Source: Bacteroidales bacterium
GTDB taxonomy: Bacteria > Bacteroidota > Bacteroidia > Bacteroidales > Muribaculaceae
DNA length: 5,365 nt
Assembly: GCA_004553095.1 (NCBI GenBank)
Contig: SFMJ01000108.1
Span: 1 to 5,365 of the forward strand
Reading direction: 5' to 3'
A program made the translations under genes and the position numbers. Below, in pieces: positions 1 through 5,365 of this stretch. Every line of letters starts with the position of its first letter. Position 1 is the stretch's first letter. The notes beneath the pieces are model-generated. The model saw nothing but the letters and a program-made list of their open reading frames with translations, was not told the DNA's origin and ran no database searches.

Positions 1-285
1 CTCCCGGATCTGCTTCTGGCGGTCCGCCCGATATTCCTGCAAAACCGAGTCCAGTTCTTCCGAGGCCGCATAGTCAGCCTTGGCCTTTTGGTACGCGGCC
101 TCGCGGGCGTCCGCTTCAGCCCGCTCTTCCTTGTAGACATAGCCAAAGGTGATCTTGTTGACAAGCCAATGCAGTAACGGCATCCCCTCCGGCTTTTGGG
201 GCACCTGGGGGATCTTTTCCCATCTTCCGCTGATCTCGCATACAAAGGAGTCGTCCTCCTTGTCCGCCTGGATCTGCCGGGGCTG
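1..285 (-). CDS. Unrecognised coiled-coil-like protein, partial at both ends
   Basis: A minus-strand frame is open from position 330 (TAA at 331-333) to the left edge, so the C-terminus lies outside the window. An internal ATG at 183-181 begins MPLLHWLVNKITFGYVYKEE. The frame upstream of it also reads like protein (ISGRWEKIPQVPQK), so that ATG may not be the true start. From about residue 18 after the ATG the chain is highly charged and rich in Ala, Glu, Lys, Arg and Gln (for example RAEADAREAAYQKAKADYAA), as in an alpha-helical coiled coil. No enzyme motif is visible and I cannot name the family. CGG, GCG, CCG and GAG codons are frequent, unlike the Bacteroidales genes downstream, which suggests a GC-rich, possibly Firmicutes-like source. 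The upstream limit given here (285) is an estimate of the junction with the next gene, with which this frame overlaps antisense. Confidence 0.5.
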
Positions 286-1497
286 CTCTTCTCCTCCTGT
301 TCGTCTGATAGCGCAGTCGATGTTGAGGAATTACTCCAAAGTGTGCCCGCTGACGCCGCTATGGTGATGGTGGTGAATACCGAAAGCCTCGCCAAGAAAG
401 AGGGGGTGGTGATCGATGGTAAACAGATGAAATTTAACGAGATCCTCGCCCAAGCCGATGTCGCAGATGCCAAGCAATTCGCTCCCCTCCTCGTGGTCGC
501 CCCCGATTCGCCGATGGTTATATTTAACTCTACCTATAAATATTACATCACCGGCTATGTCAACAAGACAGGCGAGTTCAAGAAGGCTGTCCAAGAGGCT
601 GTCGGCGCTCAGTTCTCTACTCAAGAAGGTGTGGATGTGGCAGGCAATTATGCCATCATCAGCAACCGCTTCTGGTGTGTCCTCAACTCACCGACCATCG
701 ATGCCAAGGATGTGAAATATCTCAAGGAACTCCCTGCCGATCGCAGCTTTGCCAATAACAGCGCTGCCAAGGAGATGACACAAATCTCCGACGATGTCAA
801 GGGGTGGGCCGGTATCGCCGGACTGACACGCCAGATGTCGGGCGATTTCGCCGAACGCTCTATGGCTCAAGCCGGCCTCGCTACTGTCTTCGATGACGCA
901 CAGAGCATTATCTATTCCGTCAATGTGGAGAAGGATAAGATCGTGGCTGATGCCGGCATCTATAACTCTAAAGGTAACCCCTCCAAGATCAACATTTCTG
1001 TCGAAGAGGTGGATGTCGATGTCATCAATAAACTCTCCGGCACTGCCGATGGCGTGGTGGCTATGGGTATCCCCAATAAGATGGTGAAGCAAATCATCGA
1101 GGCTGCCAATAAGCAGGGCCCCTCGATGGCAGGCACCATGCTCAGCGGCTTCACTTGCCTCGATGGCACTGTAGCTGCCGCTTTTGGATCCGAAAATCCG
1201 GAAGATGATTTCAAGGGTGTGGTCGAGACTGACGGCTCTTCTACATCATCGATCAGTGAACTTATCGCTATGACGGAGGCCAAGACCTCGGTAGAGGGTA
1301 AACTCCTCTTTGCCGAAAAGGGTCAGGTGACAGGCACTTCTAATGTCAGCGACCTCGCCAAGCATCTCAAAGGGGCTGTGATCGGCGGTTCGTTTACCGA
1401 CAAACCCTTCGGCGATGATGTCAAGTTCAAATCGTTAGTTGTAAAATTGGTAAAGAAGGATGGCAGCCTAAGCCTCCGGATGGAGTGTGTCTTTTAG
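196..1497 (+). CDS. DUF4836-like lipoprotein, 5' end replaced or truncated
   Basis: The frame is open from 178 (TAA at 175-177) to the TAG at 1495-1497. The only upstream in-frame start is a TTG at 196; the first in-frame ATG is at 361, inside the mature region. A lipobox-like LLFSSC with its Cys codon at 298-300 is followed by a polar linker and the segment SVPADAAMVMVVNTESLAKK. That segment resembles the N-terminus of Bacteroidales DUF4836 lipoproteins, which typically begin with a 'PADA..V..VN..SL' stretch after the lipid-anchored Cys; this family call is from memory. Residues before the lipobox are not a signal peptide: there is no basic start, and they mirror the opposite-strand gene. 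The native start and most of the signal sequence therefore appear lost at about 270-300. The remaining roughly 400 residues are soluble and without transmembrane segments. The protein would be a membrane-anchored periplasmic or outer-membrane lipoprotein. Function is unknown, but it lies directly upstream of an ABC ATPase/permease pair. Confidence 0.7.
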   Translation: MGHLGDLFPSSADLAYKGVVLLVRLDLPGLLFSSCSSDSAVDVEELLQSVPADAAMVMVVNTESLAKKEGVVIDGKQMKFNEILAQADVADAKQFAPLLVVAPDSPMVIFNSTYKYYITGYVNKTGEFKKAVQEAVGAQFSTQEGVDVAGNYAIISNRFWCVLNSPTIDAKDVKYLKELPADRSFANNSAAKEMTQISDDVKGWAGIAGLTRQMSGDFAERSMAQAGLATVFDDAQSIIYSVNVEKDKIVADAGIYNSKGNPSKINISVEEVDVDVINKLSGTADGVVAMGIPNKMVKQIIEAANKQGPSMAGTMLSGFTCLDGTVAAAFGSENPEDDFKGVVETDGSSTSSISELIAMTEAKTSVEGKLLFAEKGQVTGTSNVSDLAKHLKGAVIGGSFTDKPFGDDVKFKSLVVKLVKKDGSLSLRMECVF

Positions 1498-1510
1498 TCA
1501 AGACACACTC
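1483..1510 (+). terminator. Perfect 11-bp hairpin across the lipoprotein stop codon
   Basis: Arms GAGTGTGTCTT (1483-1493) and AAGACACACTC (1500-1510) are exact inverted repeats with a six-base loop, TTAGTC, that contains the TAG stop. Only a short broken T stretch (TTCTTC) follows, so it is a weak intrinsic terminator at best. It sits 16 bases before the ATP-binding gene. It could attenuate transcription or set different mRNA stability for the lipoprotein and the transporter genes. The structure is directly visible; the role is inferred. Confidence 0.55.
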
Positions 1511-1526
1511 TTCTTCGTAATAAAAT

Positions 1527-2171
1527 ATGAAGGAAATAAATCTTCAGAACACGTTGCCGCAAGTGTTCGTGTCGGAACATATTCCGGCATCTGATGTGTG
1601 GAACGCGGAAGTCACTTTCAGTCGCGGCACGATCTGTCTGGTCGAGGCTGAAAGTGGCGGCGGCAAGTCGTCGATGTGCTCCTATATCTTCGGAGCACGC
1701 CGCGACTATGTCGGCAAGATCCTCTTCGACCGCAGAGATGTTGCCGACATCTCTATGGATGAATGGTTGAAACTGCGCCGCACCTCCTTGGCCTACCTGC
1801 CTCAGGAGATGTCGCTCTTCCCTCAGCTCAGCGCCTGGGAGAATGTGCAACTGAAGAATCGCCTCACTTCCCACTTCAGCGATCGCCAACTCGCCGACTT
1901 CTTCGAGCGCCTCGGCATCGCCTCACGCTGCGATTATCCCGCCGGCCGACTCTCCATAGGTCAGCAACAACGTGTCGCCATAATCCGAAGCATCTGCCAG
2001 CCCTTCGACTTCCTGCTCCTTGACGAACCGGTGAGCCACCTTGATCCGAACAACAATGAGATCGCCGCCGGGATCATACTTGAAGAGGCAAAAAAACAGG
2101 GCGCAGGGATCATCGCCACCTCCGTCGGCAATAAGATCGCTCTCCCCTACGATAAGATACTTAAACTCTGA
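1527..2171 (+). CDS. ABC transporter ATP-binding protein with non-canonical motifs
   Basis: A 214-residue stand-alone ABC nucleotide-binding domain, at the short end for MacB/LolD-type subunits. Visible motifs are a Walker A region AESGGGKSS (41-49), a Q-loop LPQE with Gln93, a signature LSIGQQQRV (142-150), Walker B DFLLLDEP (161-168) with catalytic Glu167, and a D-loop SHLD (170-173). Three positions deviate. The first Walker A glycine is Ala41, the second signature glycine is Ile144 (LSIGQ for LSGGQ), and the H-loop histidine is replaced by Ser199 (IIATSVGNK). It should bind ATP at the cytoplasmic face and drive the permease encoded 16 bases downstream; missing the switch histidine may slow or alter hydrolysis. 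The start at 1527 gives a natural N-terminus; upstream is AT-rich without a Shine-Dalgarno sequence, as is usual in Bacteroidetes. From memory, Bacteroidales relatives share a 'TS' in place of 'TH', so the change may be a family trait. Confidence 0.93.
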   Translation: MKEINLQNTLPQVFVSEHIPASDVWNAEVTFSRGTICLVEAESGGGKSSMCSYIFGARRDYVGKILFDRRDVADISMDEWLKLRRTSLAYLPQEMSLFPQLSAWENVQLKNRLTSHFSDRQLADFFERLGIASRCDYPAGRLSIGQQQRVAIIRSICQPFDFLLLDEPVSHLDPNNNEIAAGIILEEAKKQGAGIIATSVGNKIALPYDKILKL

Positions 2172-2187
2172 TCTATTAACACGCTAT

Positions 2188-3369
2188 ATGATTAGAAAAC
2201 TATTGCGCCGGAACACATCTCCGGCTCGTGTGGTAGGATTCGTCCTCTCCAATTTCATCGGACTTACAATCGTGCTCGGTGCGTTGCAGTTTTATCGCGA
2301 TGCCGGTTCGATATGGACCTCCGAAGATTCATTTGTCAAGAGCGACTATCTGATCATCAATAAGCGTGTCACCACCTCCAACACATTGGGAGGTGCCACC
2401 TCCGGTTTCACCGATGAGGAAATCGCTGACATTAAGGGTCAGCCATGGTGTCGCAAGGTGGGTCTCTTCACGAGCTGTAAATTCCGGGTATATGCCGGGT
2501 TGCAGAGTGGCGACCGCACCATGACCACCTCCCTCTTCTTCGAGTCTATCCCCGATGAGTTCGTCGACGTGCCCCGCCAGCAGTGGGAATATCGTAGCGG
2601 CTCGAACGAGGTGCCCATCATCATGGCCAAAGATTATCTGACCCTCTATAACTTCGGATTTGCCTCCTCTGCCGGACTTCCCCAACTCTCGGAGGGGCTC
2701 ATGGGGAGTATCCCGATGACATTGCGCCTCTCGTCGGAACATGGGGAACAGGTGCTGAATATGCATGGCCGTGTGGCTGGTTTCTCGAATCGATTGAACA
2801 CCATCTTGGTGCCGCAACAATTTATGGATGAGATGAATCGCACACTCGGTTCGGGAGTGACACGCCAACCCTCACGTCTTATCATCGATGTCAGCAGCCC
2901 CGGCGATGTGGCTATCACCCAATACCTTGAGTCACACGACTGGGAGGTGGCAGGCGACAAGAGTGCCAGTTCGGCATCCTTCCTGCTGCGAGTCATCGTG
3001 GGTATCGTGGCGGGAGTCGGTGGTCTCATCACCCTCCTCTCACTCTTCATCCTGATCCTCTCCATCTCGCTGATTATGGAGAAAAATCGAGACATCCTAC
3101 ACTCCCTGCTGATGCTCGGCTATGATGCCGGAGGCGTGGGGCGTCCATATATCATGCTTGCCGTGACGGCATCGGTAGTGGCATACCTCCTCTCGGTGGT
3201 GGCGATCTTGGCGATGCGTGCCTACTATCTGACACCGATCGAGGGACTCGGAGGAGTGCCCACCGGCTTGGCAGGCACATTGCTGATCGGCTTGGTGCTG
3301 ACCGGAGTTATCATCCTGCTCAACGTGGTGACTGTGCGTCGTAGAGTGAGAGCCTCCTTCTACAAGTGA
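2188..3369 (+). CDS. FtsX/MacB-like ABC transporter permease
   Basis: The ATG at 2188 gives a 393-residue protein, MIRKLLRRNTSPARVVGFVL..., with a basic N-terminus directly before the first membrane helix. Upstream in-frame starts would overlap the ATPase gene and add an unlikely extension. Topology is that of type VII ABC permeases (FtsX, LolC/E, MacB). TM1 is at about 15-36, then a periplasmic domain of some 230 residues (about 37-266), then TM2 (267-296), TM3 (321-347) and TM4 (360-382), ending in a short basic tail. The cytoplasmic stretch after TM2 (KNRDILHSLLMLGYDAGGV, 299-317) matches the place of the coupling helix that contacts the ATPase in this fold. Periplasmic Cys88 and Cys97 could pair in a disulfide. 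It starts 16 bases after the ATPase stop, so the two are surely co-transcribed. Members of this superfamily extract lipoproteins, expel peptides or toxins, or control cell-wall hydrolases; the substrate here is unknown. Confidence 0.9.
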   Translation: MIRKLLRRNTSPARVVGFVLSNFIGLTIVLGALQFYRDAGSIWTSEDSFVKSDYLIINKRVTTSNTLGGATSGFTDEEIADIKGQPWCRKVGLFTSCKFRVYAGLQSGDRTMTTSLFFESIPDEFVDVPRQQWEYRSGSNEVPIIMAKDYLTLYNFGFASSAGLPQLSEGLMGSIPMTLRLSSEHGEQVLNMHGRVAGFSNRLNTILVPQQFMDEMNRTLGSGVTRQPSRLIIDVSSPGDVAITQYLESHDWEVAGDKSASSASFLLRVIVGIVAGVGGLITLLSLFILILSISLIMEKNRDILHSLLMLGYDAGGVGRPYIMLAVTASVVAYLLSVVAILAMRAYYLTPIEGLGGVPTGLAGTLLIGLVLTGVIILLNVVTVRRRVRASFYK

Positions 3370-3378
3370 TAAAGAGAT

Positions 3379-3401
3379 TTAGATCAATAAAGCAGATCTA
3401 A
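3379..3401 (+). terminator. Weak hairpin after the permease gene
   Basis: TTAGATC (3379-3385) pairs with GATCTAA (3395-3401) around a nine-base loop, starting 9 bases after the permease TGA. No T-tract follows and the stem is only 7 bp, so it is a poor intrinsic terminator. It is listed because it sits where the operon's transcript should end. Confidence 0.3.
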
Positions 3402-3482
3402 GGATATATAAATTTAAGGAACGCGCTCTGAATATTCTTAAAAGGGATAAAAGAGTATAAGAAAAACGGGGGTATTGTGCTA

Positions 3483-3509
3483 TTAACAATCGTTAATTAA
3501 CATTGTTAA
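3483..3509. promoter_or_regulatory. Nested 27-bp palindrome, operator candidate
   Basis: TTAACAAT (3483-3490) and ATTGTTAA (3502-3509) are exact inverted arms flanking the perfect palindrome GTTAATTAAC (3492-3501), with one extra C at 3491 breaking full symmetry. A second palindrome, CCTTATAAGG (3513-3522), follows. Both lie just upstream of the proposed -7 element at 3547. Such symmetry suits a dimeric regulator, but AT-rich intergenic DNA yields palindromes by chance and no regulator gene is adjacent. Confidence 0.4.
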
Positions 3510-3525
3510 ATACCTTATAAGGCTA

Positions 3526-3554
3526 TTTAGAGTCGGAGGATTTTGTTATTTTTG
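3526..3554 (+). promoter_or_regulatory. Bacteroidetes-type promoter candidate for the SusC-like gene
   Basis: TATTTTTG at 3547-3554 fits the Bacteroidetes -7 consensus TAnnTTTG recognised by the primary sigma factor. The -33 element is weak: TTTA at 3526-3529 in place of TTTG, and 17 bases away where about 19-21 is usual. I found no other TAnnTTTG match between here and the gene. Transcription would begin near 3561, leaving a leader of about 330 bases. Confidence 0.45.
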
Positions 3555-3674
3555 TAATTGCTTTGCAATAATTAACACTTATTGTATCTATCTTGTCAGG
3601 CTTAGGAGTTTGTCGAGGAGAATATGTGAATTGTAAAAATTTGACACATAGAGTGTTAATTGTTGGGGGTATAT

Positions 3675-3770
3675 ATGATGTTAGTGTACGCAGAGTATCG
3701 ATATCATGAAACAACGGCGTTAACCGATACGCAAATGTTAACCTACCATGACAACGGAAGGATGGTGTAA
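3675..3770 (+). CDS. Possible 31-residue small ORF in the SusC leader
   Basis: ATG at 3675 opens a frame of 31 codons ending in TAA at 3768-3770 (begins MMLVYAEYRYHETTALTDTQ). It has no hydrophobic segment and no recognisable motif, and it lies within the predicted transcribed leader. There is no ribosome-binding signal to judge by, as usual in Bacteroidetes. It may be a chance frame, a leader peptide or a gene remnant; chance is the most likely. Confidence 0.12.
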   Translation: MMLVYAEYRYHETTALTDTQMLTYHDNGRMV

Positions 3771-3890
3771 CTATAAAGAAATGGTCTGCCCGGGGCTGTA
3801 AGGCTTTGGGGGTGATTTTCATATATTATACACAAGAAACTAAAAAATAATATTAAATAAACCCAATGTAAAACTTAATCACATTCTTGC

Positions 3891-5365
3891 ATGAAGAACT
3901 TTTGTTTTCATCTGAACAGGAAGTTTTGGGTGACGATGGCAATGCTGTTGACACTTGCACTTCCCTCACTGGCTCAAAAGATCACTGTCACAGGACACGT
4001 GGCTGATGAGTTGGGAGAAGATCTGATTGGCGCCACTATTATGGAGAAAGGCACCTCTAACGGCACATCTGCCGATCTTGATGGTAACTTTACTCTTAAC
4101 GTGATGCCTAATGCCACTTTGGTGGTAAGTTATGTGGGATATGATCCCATGGATGTGGCTGTAAATGGTCAGACACACCTTAACATCGTTATGAAGCAGA
4201 ATTCTACCGTCTTGGCTGAAACAGTCGTGATCGGTTATGGTTCTGTTAAGAAATCTGATGCTACCGGTTCGGTGGCAGTCGTAAGCCCCGATGATATCGA
4301 TGCCGGTATTTCGACTTCGGCTCAAGACCTGCTGGTCGGCGCAAGCCCCGGTGTCGTTGTTACTTCTTCGGGTGGTGACCCCCGTGGCGGTGCGAACATC
4401 CGTATCCGTGGTGGTTCTTCTCTGTCGGCTTCCAACGACCCTCTTATCGTGATCGACGGCGTGCCCCAGTCTAACCAAAGTAGCGCCGGCGGCACCAACG
4501 CTCTTACTATGCTCAATCCTCAGAATATTGAGTCTATGACTATCCTTAAGGATGCTTCCGCTACTGCCATCTATGGTTCGCGCGCATCTAATGGTGTGAT
4601 CATCATCACCACCAAGAAGGGTCGTAAGGGTCGTCCCACTGTCAATTTCGCTGCCAACTTCCACGTTAACACTGCTCGCAATCAACTCAATGTGATGGAT
4701 GCTAACCAGATCGTTGACATCTATCGCAAGTATGGCAACGAGTCTGCCAATCAGACTGTTGACAGCTGGCTCAAAGATGGCGCTCCTATCAACAACACCA
4801 ACTGGCAGGATGAGGTGCTCCGCACTTCTTTCTCTCACGACTATTCTCTGAGTGTCGGAGGTTCGGCAGGTAACGTGCCTTTCCGTGTGAATGCATCTTT
4901 CACTGACAACCAAGGTATCATCAAGACTTCAGGTATGCAACGTACCACTGTCGGTATCTCGCTTACTCCCAAGTTCTTCAACGATGCCCTCTCTATCAAT
5001 GCCAATGTCAGCGGTAGCTACATCAAGAGCCGCAATAATGCTGATGTGATGGGTGGTGCTGTCGGCATGTGCCCCCTCTATCCCGTTTACAACCAGTATA
5101 ACATGGCTGAGGGTTCGGTGGCTAACATGTTCAATGGTTACTTTAATGTTACCAAGACTACAGGTGACCATGAGCTCAACTCTTCTCAAAACCCCGTTCA
5201 GCTCCTCGAGGATGTAGAAAACGTAGGTAGCGTGCTCTCAAGTACAGGTAACCTCCAGATCGACTATGCTCTATACTGGGTGCCTGAACTTCACTTCAAC
5301 CTCAACCTCGGTTATCAGGTTAATAAGAATACAAATAAGGAGATCACTGCTCCCAATTCTATCAT
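3891..5365 (+). CDS. susC-like: SusC/RagA-family TonB-dependent outer membrane receptor, 3' partial
   Basis: The ATG at 3891 opens a frame with no stop before the right edge: 491 codons, about half of a typical SusC of roughly 1000 residues. A signal peptide ends in LTLALPSLA with cleavage expected before Gln29. A carboxypeptidase-regulatory-like beta domain follows (about 30-103; VTGHVADELGEDLIGATI...VSYVGYD). The SusC family signature TVVIGYGSVKKSDATGSVA lies at about 111-129. The plug domain runs to about 243, with LLVGASPGVVV, RIRGGSSL, DPLIVIDGVP and SMTILKDASATAIYGSRASN. The first barrel strands come after it. No STN domain precedes it, so signalling to an anti-sigma factor is not indicated. 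With a SusD lipoprotein, probably encoded just downstream, it would import a glycan or other oligomer across the outer membrane using TonB energy; the substrate cannot be read from sequence. Codons such as GGT, CGT, TCT and GCT are preferred, unlike the ABC genes, suggesting high expression. Confidence 0.96.
   Translation, partial: MKNFCFHLNRKFWVTMAMLLTLALPSLAQKITVTGHVADELGEDLIGATIMEKGTSNGTSADLDGNFTLNVMPNATLVVSYVGYDPMDVAVNGQTHLNIVMKQNSTVLAETVVIGYGSVKKSDATGSVAVVSPDDIDAGISTSAQDLLVGASPGVVVTSSGGDPRGGANIRIRGGSSLSASNDPLIVIDGVPQSNQSSAGGTNALTMLNPQNIESMTILKDASATAIYGSRASNGVIIITTKKGRKGRPTVNFAANFHVNTARNQLNVMDANQIVDIYRKYGNESANQTVDSWLKDGAPINNTNWQDEVLRTSFSHDYSLSVGGSAGNVPFRVNASFTDNQGIIKTSGMQRTTVGISLTPKFFNDALSINANVSGSYIKSRNNADVMGGAVGMCPLYPVYNQYNMAEGSVANMFNGYFNVTKTTGDHELNSSQNPVQLLEDVENVGSVLSSTGNLQIDYALYWVPELHFNLNLGYQVNKNTNKEITAPNSI

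Larger units (their letters stand above)
3370..3890. other. Long AT-rich intergenic region
   Basis: This 521-base gap separates the ABC cluster from the SusC-like gene, both on the plus strand. Up to about 3480 I see only the weak hairpin and A-rich sequence. Positions 3483-3554 hold a nested palindrome, a CCTTATAAGG palindrome and a TATTTTTG promoter element. From about 3561 to 3890 lies what would be a roughly 330-base leader for the SusC-like gene. It has a direct repeat GTTAACC (3719-3725 and 3737-3743), a repeat ACAACGG (3711-3717 and 3751-3757), and GTATCG/CGATAC inverted arms (3695-3700, 3725-3730). A 31-codon frame occupies 3675-3770 on the plus strand, and a 99-codon frame runs antisense at 3523-3822; neither is convincing as a gene. 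I recognise no tRNA, rRNA or known RNA family. Confidence 0.7.

Noticed and set aside
688..1283. Antisense frames opposite the lipoprotein gene
   Set aside because: They mirror a well-formed plus-strand coding frame, are rich in His and Ser, and show no domain.
2041..2187. N-terminal extension of the permease to an ATG at 2041
   Set aside because: It would overlap 131 bases of the ATPase gene including its Walker B region, and the added residues are not protein-like. The ATG at 2188 gives a normal type VII permease N-terminus.
3481..3560. Possible replication origin from clustered palindromes in AT-rich DNA
   Set aside because: No DnaA boxes (TTATCCACA-like) and no dnaA, parAB or rep gene nearby.
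3523..3822. 99-codon antisense frame in the intergenic region
   Set aside because: It runs through the proposed promoter of the SusC-like gene, has no recognisable domain, and contains low-complexity Thr/Lys/Ser-rich parts. It may reflect a repeated or RNA element, but I cannot support it as a protein gene.
3966..4913. 315-codon minus-strand frame opposite the SusC-like gene
   Set aside because: The plus-strand frame encodes clear signal peptide, regulatory, plug and barrel segments; the antisense protein is His/Thr/Ser/Arg-rich as expected for a mirror of it.
1..5365. CRISPR array, tRNA, rRNA or insertion-sequence ends
   Set aside because: No regularly spaced repeats, no cloverleaf-like or rRNA-like sequence, and no transposase or matching terminal inverted repeats were seen, including around the junction near 285.

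Overview
The window looks like gut Bacteroidales DNA, probably Muribaculaceae- or Bacteroides-like. This rests on a SusC/RagA-type TonB-dependent receptor, a Bacteroidales-style TAnnTTTG promoter element, the lack of Shine-Dalgarno sequences, and a conserved lipoprotein/ABC ATPase/FtsX-like permease cluster. The assignment comes from protein character and gene style; no database comparison was possible.

Layout. Positions 1 to about 285 hold the 5' part of a minus-strand coding frame that runs off the left edge. Its codon use (frequent CGG, GCG, CCG) and charged coiled-coil-like protein differ from the rest of the window. At about 270-300 this meets, head-on, a plus-strand lipoprotein gene that has kept its lipobox and mature region but lost a normal start and signal peptide. 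The junction is either an assembly chimera or a real insertion/rearrangement. From there to 3369 is a three-gene plus-strand cluster: a DUF4836-like lipoprotein (to 1497), an ABC ATP-binding subunit (1527-2171) and a four-helix FtsX/MacB-type permease (2188-3369). A perfect 11-bp hairpin overlaps the lipoprotein stop codon.

Positions 3370-3890 are an AT-rich intergenic region. It contains a weak hairpin after the permease, a 27-bp nested palindrome, a TATTTTTG -7-like element and a leader of roughly 330 nt with small repeats. From 3891 to the right edge is the N-terminal half of a SusC-like outer membrane receptor: signal peptide, carboxypeptidase-regulatory-like domain, plug and the first part of the barrel.

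Working together. The ATPase and permease should form one inner-membrane complex of the MacB/LolCDE type, with the lipoprotein as partner or client. The ATPase lacks the H-loop histidine and has altered Walker A and signature motifs, so the complex may act by mechanotransmission or regulation rather than classical pumping. The SusC-like gene is a separate transcription unit and probably starts a nutrient-uptake locus whose SusD partner lies beyond the window.
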